This document shows positions 21,642 to 29,609 of a DNA stretch of 31,100 nucleotides, in pieces; the first letter of the stretch is position 1, and every line of letters starts with the position of its first letter. Source of the DNA: a virus; IMG/VR virus record IMGVR_UViG_3300020192_000057, positions 1 to 31,100 of that record. One strand, written 5' to 3'. The translations under genes were made by a program, and so were the position numbers. Under the pieces are notes generated by a model. It was not told the origin of the DNA and made no database searches. It was given only the letters and a program-made list of their open reading frames with translations.

Positions 21642-22631
21642 ATGAGCGCTACCCTTAGCTGGGCCAGCAGCGGCGCCGGCACCAAGACCGGCACGACGAA
21701 CGCGCTGCTGATCGACGACATCGACACGCTCGTGACATCGAAGTCCGGCGACGCGACGTTCAAGTGGGAGGTTGCCGGCAAGTCCAACGCCGGCACGCCG
21801 CGCTATCTCCTGCTGCGGCGCAAGGATGCCAGCGCCGGGCGGATCGGCATCATCATCTGGGACTCTGCGCCGGCTGCGAACAACGCCGCGATCCTGGACG
21901 GTGCGCCGACGAACGGCGCCGTGCAGTTCGTGTGGTTCCCCAACGGCACCGGGACAACGCTCTCGAACCTCACCGCTGCCTCCGGGACGATCTGCGGCAC
22001 CGATACCGGCGTCGTCAAGTGCGTATCGCCGGGCACGGTCGCCAACATCTACGGCGCGAGCTACCAGTGCTTCTACTTCGACTCTGCCGAGGCGATTGTT
22101 TTCTGTTTCCAGAACCCTGCTGTCGCCTTGACCTTTGCGGCCGGAGTGGGTGACATTCTTGTAGACGCTGCTGACGCAGCACATGGCGGATCGTTCGCAA
22201 CTACTAGCACCAACCCATTCAACAATTTTGGCACCAGTAGCAATGTCCCGTTTCCATGGACGACTTCGACGACAGCCGCGGGACTCTCGACGGGTGGCGG
22301 AACTGTTCGAACCAACTATGGCAGCAGCAACAGGCAGTATTTCATGGCGTGGATTCCTTCGGGTACATGGGTTGGACAGACCCCGTCGGCCACTGATGTG
22401 CTGACCGAAACGGGGGCGAACAAAGCATGGTTCCTTGCCCCGCAGCTACTCGGCCAGACCAAGGGCGAGGGTCCGGTTCTGAAGCTGCGCCAGATCGCAT
22501 TCGGCCCGGGCGGCACCACTGCCCCGCTGACGGCATACAACACCACCGGCCCGGTCGTCGCCGCGCGGCAAGCGACGATCTCCACCGCGGGCGGCAACGG
22601 CCCGCCGTGGATGGTGAACTTCAAGGTCTGA
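21642..22631 (+). CDS. Hypothetical tail-region structural protein
   Basis: This 329-residue protein, rich in Thr, Ala, Gly and Ser, has an N-terminal beta-rich domain (about 1-170) and a Thr/Ser/Gly-rich low-complexity part (about 180-230) followed by a further strand-rich domain. I do not recognise the family. It lies between fibre-like genes, so a minor tail or fibre role is likely. The part from about 22140 to 22400 is less GC-rich than the surroundings. ATG 21642 is preceded by a weak GGCGGGA site. Confidence 0.62.
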   Translation: MSATLSWASSGAGTKTGTTNALLIDDIDTLVTSKSGDATFKWEVAGKSNAGTPRYLLLRRKDASAGRIGIIIWDSAPAANNAAILDGAPTNGAVQFVWFPNGTGTTLSNLTAASGTICGTDTGVVKCVSPGTVANIYGASYQCFYFDSAEAIVFCFQNPAVALTFAAGVGDILVDAADAAHGGSFATTSTNPFNNFGTSSNVPFPWTTSTTAAGLSTGGGTVRTNYGSSNRQYFMAWIPSGTWVGQTPSATDVLTETGANKAWFLAPQLLGQTKGEGPVLKLRQIAFGPGGTTAPLTAYNTTGPVVAARQATISTAGGNGPPWMVNFKV

Positions 22632-22634
22632 GCG

Positions 22635-23693
22635 ATGACTGTCGGCACGTCCCTCGTCTTCCCGGCCGGGCTTCCCTGCCCGCAGGAACTGCCGACGCAA
22701 TCGGCGGAACGGCGCGTGCTGAACGATGCGCTGACCGAGGCGCGGGTCGGGCAGACGGACAGACTCGATTACGAGGACTACGTATTCCCGCCCTACAGCC
22801 CGGCGCAGGCGCTGGAGCTAGACGAGTTCTGGCGCGTGACGTTGAACAAGGGCGGCAAGTGGTTCTCGACACTGGCCCCCTACTGGCCGAGACCCGAGGG
22901 CCGAACACCGGCAGCGCGTCGATTCATCGGCCCGCCGCGTTGGGAGTTCATTCACACGGGCAAGCCGGAGATCGGCTACTGGCGCGTGAGCGGCACGTTC
23001 GAGGTTCGTGGCGTCGGCGAGCTTCCGGTCGAGCCTGATCCGCCTTCGGCGTGGAATCCGCTGGACATGATGTCCGCGCAGGCGCTTCCCGTATGCGTCG
23101 ATCTGACAGAGGGATACCGCCTTGCCACTCGCAACACCGTCTTGCCGGACAACTGGGAGTCGGGTGTTCGTGGGGAGCGGTCGCGCGGCGGCATCGCCGG
23201 GCAGCGGTTCTACCTTGAACTCGAGATCGTCAGTGTCGGCAGCGGTATCCCCAGCGCGAATCAAGGTATGCAGTGCGGGCTTGTAGACGGTGGACAGACG
23301 AATGTTCTATCCCGGCCGCCGCCCTCGGATAGCTCCGAAGCCACCGGGGCTGGACAAGCCTTGGCCTATGTGCTGGCATACAGCCGGCTCGACGGCGTGG
23401 TGTTTGCGAGCGAACCGGCGCCCCCGACGCAGTCCGGGACGTTCGTCACGCAGATGCAGGCCGGCGATATTTACGGCTTCGACTGGCTCGTCGGAACATC
23501 GATCACAGTGCGGCGCAATGGGGCAGGAGCCATCGTCGCACCGGTGACATCAACGTCGCAACTGTTCCCCTACTTCAGCGCGGGCCTGACGCTGGTCGAT
23601 GCAACGAATCTCGGGACCAGCGAGTCGGTCCGCATCCGCACCGGCAAGAAGCAGCAGCTCTACCGCCCAGCCGCGGCAATCGCCTGGGGCTGA
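22635..23693 (+). CDS. Minor tail protein with SPRY-like C-terminal domain
   Basis: This 352-residue protein has an N-terminal domain (about 1-140) with 'YSPAQALELDEFW' and 'YWRVSGTFEVRGVG' segments, matching in layout the N-terminal domain of the protein at 20425. The rest (about 155-340) resembles a SPRY/concanavalin-like sandwich: a 'GQRFYLELEIVSVGSG' strand pair, a 'MQCGLVDGG' strand, then 'MQAGDIYGFDWLVGTSITVRRNG', as in SPRY domains (G-D-x-x-G ... x-F-x-x-N-G). Such domains bind protein or glycan partners. Distal tail location is inferred. Confidence 0.65.
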   Translation: MTVGTSLVFPAGLPCPQELPTQSAERRVLNDALTEARVGQTDRLDYEDYVFPPYSPAQALELDEFWRVTLNKGGKWFSTLAPYWPRPEGRTPAARRFIGPPRWEFIHTGKPEIGYWRVSGTFEVRGVGELPVEPDPPSAWNPLDMMSAQALPVCVDLTEGYRLATRNTVLPDNWESGVRGERSRGGIAGQRFYLELEIVSVGSGIPSANQGMQCGLVDGGQTNVLSRPPPSDSSEATGAGQALAYVLAYSRLDGVVFASEPAPPTQSGTFVTQMQAGDIYGFDWLVGTSITVRRNGAGAIVAPVTSTSQLFPYFSAGLTLVDATNLGTSESVRIRTGKKQQLYRPAAAIAWG

Positions 23694-23696
23694 CCG

Positions 23697-24245
23697 ATGC
23701 CGCAATTCAAAGCCCCGCGCCACGGTGTCACGATCGCCGAGGCCTTCCACGAGGCAGCCAACATCGCACCCGACGACACGCTGATCCTCGACACCTTCGA
23801 GCTATGGCACCCGAGCCTTGCGGCGCCGATCTACGTCGTGAGCAACTTCGAGGCGCTGCTGGCCACGAAGGAATCCGGCGCCGACCGCGACCCGAGCGTA
23901 CAGGTCGAGTTCCTGGCCGCGCCCGGCATCACCCTCCAGCGCCCGACCGAATCCGACGCGGCATCGCCGGGCGAGATGGAACTCGTGGTGCCGAACATCT
24001 CCGGCGTGTTCTCGCGCGCGGTGCGGGCTGCCCGGGGCTCGGCGTCCCTGTGGGAGATCATCGAGCGGTTCTACGATGCGGCAGACACCGGCGCCCCGTC
24101 GCAGACCCCGATGAAGCTCACGGTGGTCGGCGTCGAGATCACCACGCGCACGGTGACGATGCGCTGCGCCTTCACCGACCAGGCGAACTTTGCCATCCCG
24201 CGCATCACCTTTCGGCGCGCGGCATATCCGGGGCTCGTGCGATGA
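23697..24245 (+). CDS. DUF1833 family tail protein
   Basis: This 182-residue protein matches the DUF1833 family, found next to tail tip genes of lambda-like phages. It shows a 'DTFELWHPSLAAPIYVVSNFE' strand pair, an acidic middle, the 'VPNISGVFSRAVRAA' helix and 'LWEIIERFYDAADT' (about 118-131), and a final 'TVTMRCAFTDQANFAIPRITF' segment. It is likely functionally equivalent to lambda L, linking tube and tip. ATG 23697 follows the previous stop by three bases. No metal-binding cysteines are seen. Confidence 0.85.
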   Translation: MPQFKAPRHGVTIAEAFHEAANIAPDDTLILDTFELWHPSLAAPIYVVSNFEALLATKESGADRDPSVQVEFLAAPGITLQRPTESDAASPGEMELVVPNISGVFSRAVRAARGSASLWEIIERFYDAADTGAPSQTPMKLTVVGVEITTRTVTMRCAFTDQANFAIPRITFRRAAYPGLVR

Positions 24246-24640
24246 CCTGGGTCGCCTCGCTCATCGGCAAGCCCTACGCTGCAGACGGGCAAGGGCCGGA
24301 CGCATTCAACTGCTGGGCGCTGGTCCGCCACGCACTTCAGATCGGCCACGGGCTCGAGGTCCCGGTCCTGGCCATGGACACCGAGGAGGGATGGCGAGCG
24401 ATCGGCCTGCGCGCGAAGATGGCACGGGAGTGGGCCGTCACGGCGGGCCGGGCGAGGGCGGGCGACATTCTCTCGATGGTCGGTGCGCGGCGCGATCTGC
24501 ACGTCGGCCTGTGCCTCGATTCGGTGCGCGTGCTCCACACCTCCGCCGACTCCGGCGAAGCGCGCGTGCAGCGACAACAGGAGCTTCGGTTCCTCGGCTT
24601 CGACCGCTTCGAGGTCTGGAGGCACCAGTGCTCGACCTGA
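24242..24640 (+). CDS. NlpC/P60 tail-tip peptidase (lambda K-like)
   Basis: This 132-residue protein has the NlpC/P60 pattern: Cys24 in FNCWALVRH, His87 in LHVGLCLD and a third polar residue at His99 in VLHT. In lambda-type tails such proteins act during tip assembly and may trim peptidoglycan at entry. It shares ATGA with the DUF1833 gene. The gpJ-like gene starts 13 bases before its end. The protein at 28373 has the same motifs in the same order, so the phage carries two members of this family. Confidence 0.87.
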   Translation: MTWVASLIGKPYAADGQGPDAFNCWALVRHALQIGHGLEVPVLAMDTEEGWRAIGLRAKMAREWAVTAGRARAGDILSMVGARRDLHVGLCLDSVRVLHTSADSGEARVQRQQELRFLGFDRFEVWRHQCST

Positions 24641-27489
24641 TCCCCTACGAGCGCCGGCCGGGCGCCCTTGTGCGGTTCAGCACGCCACGAATGGGCGTGT
24701 GCTCGAACCCGATGCTCGAGCTTTCGTCGACCGAAATGCACGACGTCCCGGTCGGCGTCCGGTTGCGCGACTTCGTGATCGAGGCGCGGGGGCCGGTGAC
24801 GTGCCTGAAGAACGGCGAATGGCTGCTCCGGGACCACTGGGACGAGAAGACCGCGCCGGGCGATGTCATCGTTTGGTGCGTGTTTCCGCAGGGGCGGGAG
24901 ACGGTGCGGCTGCTGCTGCAGGTTGCGACTGTCCTATCGCTGTTCATCGCTCCAGCTGCTACGCCTTACCTGACCGGCGTGAGCCTCGCATTCAACCTAC
25001 TCGCTCCCCCGCGCCAGCCGAACATCAACAACGAAGCGCCCGGAAGCATCTACAGCGCCGCGCTCGCCGGCAACGCCGCGAGACTCGATCAGCCGATTTG
25101 GAAGAACTGCGGGCACGTGAAGATCACGCCGCCCTTCGCGGCCATCCCCTACTTCGTCAACCTGCCGCGCGCCGACGCCGCGGACCCGCTGCTCGACACG
25201 GAGCAGTACGGCTATTTCCTCTACTGCGTCGGGATCGGCGATCACGCGGTCGTCCGCACGCTGATCGGCAAGACGCCCGTCAGCAGCTACCAAGACGTGA
25301 TCGTTGCTCAGTACCTCGCGCCCGGCGAGCAACCATCGACCGTCGAAGCGAACGTCCTCACCTCCTCCGAAGTGGCTAACCTCGAGCTCGCGACCGACAT
25401 CAACGGGGACGGCATCTACGTCGGCGGCTACGTGGCCTGCCGGCCGCAGGATCGGGTGACGAAGATCGGGATCGACGTGGAGGCGCCGCAGGGTCTGGGC
25501 CACATCACTTCGGGCGGGAGCGATGATCTGGTCGTCGCCTGGGAAGTCCAGGTCCGCGAGATCGACGACTTCGGCGTGCCGGTCGGCGAGTGGACGCCGG
25601 TCGGCAACGAAAGCCGCGAGTACGACACGAACTCTCTGCAGCGGTGGTCGAACGAGTACACGCTCTCTGCACCGATTCGCGCCGAGGTCCGGCTGTACCG
25701 GACGAACCCGAAAAACAAGGACAGCGACGCACGGGATCAAATCAACTGGGCCGGTTTGCGGGCAACGCTCGAGGCGCCGGCAACGCTGAACCCGAACGCG
25801 GCGCACTACGAGCTGGTCATCCGCGCCGGCAAGCAGCTCACGGCCGAGAGTCAGCGCGACTTCTCGATGCTGGTCAATGGCAAGTGCCCGATCTGGGATC
25901 CGGACACCGAGACATGGTCGGCGAACGTCGTCCACCGGAACCCGGCATGGTGGCTGGTCGACCTGTGGCGGAACGAGGCATGGGGCCGCGGCTACCCGGA
26001 TCGGGAGATCGACCTCGTCGGCATGGCGGCGCTCGCGGCAACCTGCGACGAGCGACAGGATCACTTCGACTTTTCGTTCAGCACCTCGATCGATCTGGCG
26101 GAAGCGGAACAACTGATCGCCCGCGCCTGCCGCTCGCGGGCCAGCCAGCCGCTCGGGCTGCATACCGCGACCCGAGATGAACTCGTCACCGACCACTTCA
26201 CGATGTTCTCGGCCCGCAACACGCAGCCGGAGAGCATCGTCCAGACCGAGGACTTGCCGAGCCGGGACCGGCCGGACGCGATCATCGTCACCCATCAGGA
26301 TCACATCCGCTGGGACCTGACGGAGATCATCTGCTGGGTGCCGGGCGCCGATGTTCCTTCCGACGGCGACCCGGCGAACCCGTTGTTCATCCATCTCGAC
26401 GGCGTCATCGGCGCCAAGCAGGCCGAGCGCGAGGGACTGGCCATGGCGGCGAAAGTCGCCTACCGCGGGCTGAAGTTCGGCCTGACGACGGAGATGGAGG
26501 GCTTCCTGCTCCGGCACATGGACACCGTCCGCGTTCAGCCCGACCTTCCGGAGTACGGGGCGAGCGGCGACGTGACGTACTGGGACCCGGCGACCCTGGC
26601 CATGGAACTATCCGAGCCGGCGGACTTCAGCGAGGCGCCGATCTACATCACGCTTCGCCGCGACGACGGCAGCATCACCGCGCCGGTCGAGGTCACCGCG
26701 GGCGTGAACCCGACGACGGTCTACCTACCGGCCGCCCCCGACTTCGACATCATCTTCGACGACGGCGGGCGAGAGCGGCCGGTCTACTTCCTCGGGCCGC
26801 TGTCGAGTGACGAGCTCTGCAAGGTAGAGGAGATCGCCGATGGCGGGACGACCGACGAGGGCGCCCAGCTATTCGACGTTCGGCTCGTCATCGATGACCC
26901 GCGCGTTCACGCCGCCGACAACGCTCTATTGCCAACCCTGGGCGAGATCCAGGACCCGATCGACGACGGCACCGACATTCCGTCCGAGGGCGGCGGAACG
27001 GCCCTGCTTGTTCGCCTGAACGCGCGCAGCATCATCGGCGGGCTGGGCGGCGACTACGGCGGCATAGCCGAGTTCTCGCTGTTCGACGACGGCACCGCGG
27101 CGATGCGCGAGAAGGGCACCGTAGGCGCGCCTGTGACGACTGCCCTGTCGGGCGAGTGGATCAACGTCGCGCCGGTCGAGCCCGCAGACGCCGCGCTGTT
27201 CGAGGTCTACGCCGAGGACATCGGCGGGATGGGCGCGGCGATTGATGCTGCCGCCGGCGCCTCGCTCGTCGGCACCACTGGCGCATGGCTGCCGATGAAC
27301 GCAGACCGGATCTGGACGCTCACGATCGACCCGGCAACCTATGACGGCCCGAGCACGATCAACCCAAACGAGACGATGGCGACGGCCATCCTGCGCGTGT
27401 CGATCAAGCGGATCAGCGCGGCATACATCCTCGAGACGCGAAATATCGCCCTGCAGATCGTCATCGGCCCCGGCGGCGGTGGCGCATAA
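24628..27489 (+). CDS. Tail tip / host specificity protein (J-like)
   Basis: This 953-residue protein is the large tip protein that contacts the host receptor. The N-terminal part has a hydrophobic segment (about 93-126) as in other J-like proteins; the middle contains the conserved 'AALAGNAARLDQPIW' stretch and a long beta-rich central region with 'WEVQVREIDDFG', 'WSNEYTLSAPIRAEVRLYR' and 'YELVIRAGKQL' strands; further on are 'NPAWWLVDLWRNEAWGRG' and the segment around HMDTVRVQPD. The last 180 residues are beta-rich and the likely variable receptor-binding end. GTG 24628 is chosen for GGAGG (24618-24622) five bases upstream and because the frame before it lies in the NlpC/P60 gene. Confidence 0.9.
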   Translation: MLDLIPYERRPGALVRFSTPRMGVCSNPMLELSSTEMHDVPVGVRLRDFVIEARGPVTCLKNGEWLLRDHWDEKTAPGDVIVWCVFPQGRETVRLLLQVATVLSLFIAPAATPYLTGVSLAFNLLAPPRQPNINNEAPGSIYSAALAGNAARLDQPIWKNCGHVKITPPFAAIPYFVNLPRADAADPLLDTEQYGYFLYCVGIGDHAVVRTLIGKTPVSSYQDVIVAQYLAPGEQPSTVEANVLTSSEVANLELATDINGDGIYVGGYVACRPQDRVTKIGIDVEAPQGLGHITSGGSDDLVVAWEVQVREIDDFGVPVGEWTPVGNESREYDTNSLQRWSNEYTLSAPIRAEVRLYRTNPKNKDSDARDQINWAGLRATLEAPATLNPNAAHYELVIRAGKQLTAESQRDFSMLVNGKCPIWDPDTETWSANVVHRNPAWWLVDLWRNEAWGRGYPDREIDLVGMAALAATCDERQDHFDFSFSTSIDLAEAEQLIARACRSRASQPLGLHTATRDELVTDHFTMFSARNTQPESIVQTEDLPSRDRPDAIIVTHQDHIRWDLTEIICWVPGADVPSDGDPANPLFIHLDGVIGAKQAEREGLAMAAKVAYRGLKFGLTTEMEGFLLRHMDTVRVQPDLPEYGASGDVTYWDPATLAMELSEPADFSEAPIYITLRRDDGSITAPVEVTAGVNPTTVYLPAAPDFDIIFDDGGRERPVYFLGPLSSDELCKVEEIADGGTTDEGAQLFDVRLVIDDPRVHAADNALLPTLGEIQDPIDDGTDIPSEGGGTALLVRLNARSIIGGLGGDYGGIAEFSLFDDGTAAMREKGTVGAPVTTALSGEWINVAPVEPADAALFEVYAEDIGGMGAAIDAAAGASLVGTTGAWLPMNADRIWTLTIDPATYDGPSTINPNETMATAILRVSIKRISAAYILETRNIALQIVIGPGGGGA

Positions 27490-27504
27490 CCCGAAGGAGT
27501 CAGC

Positions 27505-28368
27505 ATGTCCTATTTCAGCAACCACGGCGAGAACAAATGGATCGACTACTTGCGCGGGCAGGGGATCACGCTGCCGGCGAACTGGTTCCTCGGCCTCCTG
27601 AGCGCCTTCGCAGACGGCTCGGTCACCGAGCTCTCGGGCACCGGGTACGCGCGGGTCTCGCGCGCGCGGTCCCTGGCCAACTTCGCCGGGACGCAGAGCG
27701 CCGGATCGATCCTGGCCAGCACCGGCACCAGCCACACCTCGAGCAACAACGCCGCGGTCTCCTGGGGCACGCCGGGCGCGAACTGGGGAACTGCGAACTT
27801 CGTCGGCTTCTTCGATGCGTCGAGCGGGGGAAACTGCTGGTTCGTGGTCCCGATCGCCGCGGTCGTCATCACAACCGGGAGCCCTGACCCGGTTCAGGTT
27901 GCCTCCGCCGGCCTGTCGATCGTCCTCGGCCTCACCGGCGGACTGTCGGACTACATGAGCAACAAGATGCTGGACCTCGAGCTACGCGCGCAGGCATTCG
28001 CGCTGCCGTCGCCGTGGTACTACGCCCTCTACACGGCGACGCCGAGCAACAGCGGCGGCGGTACGGAGATCAGCGGTGGCAGCTACGCCAGGGTGTCCTT
28101 CACGCCCGACGACCTGACGATGTACAGCACGCAGCTCGACACGGCGGCGACGTCCAGCGGGACCGCCGGCCGGACAGCGAACGTCGCCGCGATCACCTTC
28201 CCGGCACCGACGGCTGACTGGGGCACGGCGGTCGCCTACGGTATCTTCGATGCCGCCAGCGGCGGGAACCTCCTGTTCTGGCACGCGCTCACGACCAGCC
28301 AGAGCATCGTCAGCGGCGGGCCAGCGCCCAGCTTCGCCAGCGATGCATCTGGCATCACGCTCGCCTGA
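27505..28368 (+). CDS. Duplicated Gp80-like tail fibre protein
   Basis: This 287-residue protein consists of two Gp80-like domains, about 10-142 and 154-287. Each has a first strand with W/Y (NWFLGLL; WYYALYT), a G-x-YARVS strand, a central W-G-T-A segment, a G-(F/I)-FDA-SGGN loop and a C-terminal 'S-G-x-x-x-A-S-A/D-G' end. The alignment shows an ancient internal duplication. The protein at 6207 is a shorter relative. A strong AAGGAG site precedes the ATG. Position after the tip protein supports a fibre role; protein-protein or glycan contact is possible. Confidence 0.78.
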   Translation: MSYFSNHGENKWIDYLRGQGITLPANWFLGLLSAFADGSVTELSGTGYARVSRARSLANFAGTQSAGSILASTGTSHTSSNNAAVSWGTPGANWGTANFVGFFDASSGGNCWFVVPIAAVVITTGSPDPVQVASAGLSIVLGLTGGLSDYMSNKMLDLELRAQAFALPSPWYYALYTATPSNSGGGTEISGGSYARVSFTPDDLTMYSTQLDTAATSSGTAGRTANVAAITFPAPTADWGTAVAYGIFDAASGGNLLFWHALTTSQSIVSGGPAPSFASDASGITLA

Positions 28369-28372
28369 CCGG

Positions 28373-28789
28373 ATGACCAAGCACTGGGCCGCCGAGTTCA
28401 TCGGGCGGCCGTGGTCACCCACGTTCAATTGCTGGTCGCTGGTGCGCGAGGTGTTCCTTGTGCGCTGGGGTGTCGAGATGCCGGAGCTCGGTGTCGGCGA
28501 AGTGCATGCGGCCGACAACGTGGCGCTCCTCAAAGCCGCGGCCGAGGTCTCCGGCTGGCGGCCGGCCGACGGCCCTCCCCAAGACGGCGACATCGTGCTC
28601 TGCCGAGACGTCACAGGCAAGCGGCACGTCGGCGTGATGATCGAGCAGCGCGGTTGCCTGCTGCTGATGCACAACGAGGGATACATGTCGCTCCGCAAGG
28701 GGGTGTCGGTTCCTATCGGTAGCGTGCTTGCCCAGCTTCTCCATGAGGCTATCCAACTGACCGAGATAGAGCTCTGGAGGCGTGCATGA
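28373..28789 (+). CDS. Second NlpC/P60-like protein, possibly lysis-related
   Basis: This 138-residue protein carries Cys20 in FNCWSLVRE, His85 in RHVGVMIE and His100 in LLLMHNEG, matching the catalytic set of NlpC/P60 enzymes and of the paralogue at 24242. It lies after the fibre gene and just ahead of the lysis genes, so it could be a cell-wall peptidase for lysis or a second tail-tip hydrolase. It lacks a signal peptide and transmembrane segment. The ATG at 28373 is four bases after the previous stop. Confidence 0.8.
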   Translation: MTKHWAAEFIGRPWSPTFNCWSLVREVFLVRWGVEMPELGVGEVHAADNVALLKAAAEVSGWRPADGPPQDGDIVLCRDVTGKRHVGVMIEQRGCLLLMHNEGYMSLRKGVSVPIGSVLAQLLHEAIQLTEIELWRRA

Positions 28790-28824
28790 AAAACCCTTCG
28801 TCGCTCTTCTTCACTCTGCGCTGA
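28786..28824 (+). CDS. 12-codon minicistron with strong ribosome-binding site
   Basis: ATG 28786 overlaps the NlpC/P60 stop (ATGA) and is five bases after GGAGG (28776-28780). The frame reads MKNPSSLFFTLR and stops at 28822-28824, three bases before the next ATG at 28828. The next gene has no good ribosome-binding site of its own, so this minicistron may feed ribosomes to it by reinitiation. Coding for a functional peptide is doubtful. Confidence 0.45.
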   Translation: MKNPSSLFFTLR

Positions 28825-28827
28825 GCC

Positions 28828-29244
28828 ATGCCAGACGACCGACGCTCCGGGCCGCCAGAGCGGCGCGACCCGGGCCGCACCGAGTTCGACGTTCTCCAAG
28901 CCGATCAGGACGAAACGAAACGCTGGCGCGAGGAGACCGATGCATGGCGTCACGCGGTTACCCGCAAGCTCGAAGTCGTCGCTGCCCAAGGCGACCGCCT
29001 CGCCGTGGCCAACAAGCGCAACAGCGAAGGCCTCGAAATCGCCCTGCGCGAGCTCAAGTTCAACAGCCAGACGACGCAGCGCATCGAGGCCAGCACGTCC
29101 GACCTCGTCGTCATCGCCAAGAACTTGGATGGCTTCGCGAATACGTGCATCTGGTTCGCGAAATGGATCGCCGCGCCGGTCTCACTTCTAGCCCTTGTCG
29201 CGAGCGCCTTCGGCTGGGTATCGAAGAACTGGCCCACCCTTTAA
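28828..29244 (+). CDS. Coiled-coil protein with C-terminal membrane anchor, XhlA-like
   Basis: This 138-residue protein has a charged helical region (about 20-100, with heptad-like hydrophobics and many Gln/Arg/Glu) and one C-terminal membrane segment (about 107-131). This topology and its place just before the holin match XhlA-type lysis-associated proteins, which sit in the inner membrane with the coiled coil in the cytoplasm. No catalytic motif is seen. The assignment is by topology and context only; other small accessory membrane proteins have the same form. Confidence 0.62.
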   Translation: MPDDRRSGPPERRDPGRTEFDVLQADQDETKRWREETDAWRHAVTRKLEVVAAQGDRLAVANKRNSEGLEIALRELKFNSQTTQRIEASTSDLVVIAKNLDGFANTCIWFAKWIAAPVSLLALVASAFGWVSKNWPTL

Positions 29245-29262
29245 CCACCGAGAGGAACCCCC

Positions 29263-29604
29263 ATGGACCCGACCACGAAAGAGAAGCTGCAGATCAACGT
29301 CAACAACGCCTGGAAGATGGCCTCGAACTGGGTCATGGCTGCCGCCGGCATCGCGTTTGCGATCTACCTGCAGTTGCCGCTCGAGCAGCAGCAGACGCTG
29401 ATTCAGCACCTGCCTGTGCCGCCCTGGCTGCTGCCGATCCTCGCCAGCGTGGTCGGCATCGTGGCCCGCCTGGTGCCCCAGAAGTCGATCACGCCGGCCG
29501 TCGCCGCCAAGAGCGAGGACGCCCCGGCTCTCGACAGCAGCGGCTTCCCGATCGCCACCGGCCCGGCGCCGTTGCCGCCGATCGATCCGCACGACAAGCC
29601 ATGA
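29263..29604 (+). CDS. Putative holin (two membrane segments)
   Basis: This 113-residue protein has an N-terminal charged helix (1-19), a membrane segment at about 22-40 (SNWVMAAAGIAFAIYLQL), a short Gln-rich loop, a second membrane segment at about 52-71, and a proline-rich hydrophilic tail. Size, topology and location before the muramidase support a holin that permits endolysin access to the wall. It starts at ATG 29263 behind GAGAGGA. A two-segment holin with both ends on one side is expected. Confidence 0.75.
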   Translation: MDPTTKEKLQINVNNAWKMASNWVMAAAGIAFAIYLQLPLEQQQTLIQHLPVPPWLLPILASVVGIVARLVPQKSITPAVAAKSEDAPALDSSGFPIATGPAPLPPIDPHDKP

Positions 29605-29609
29605 ATCGG

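Noticed and set aside
24997-26517. Long open frame (506 codons) on the minus strand
   Set aside because: It is a mirror of the J-like tip gene and has an Arg/Val/Asp composition typical of antisense GC-rich reading.
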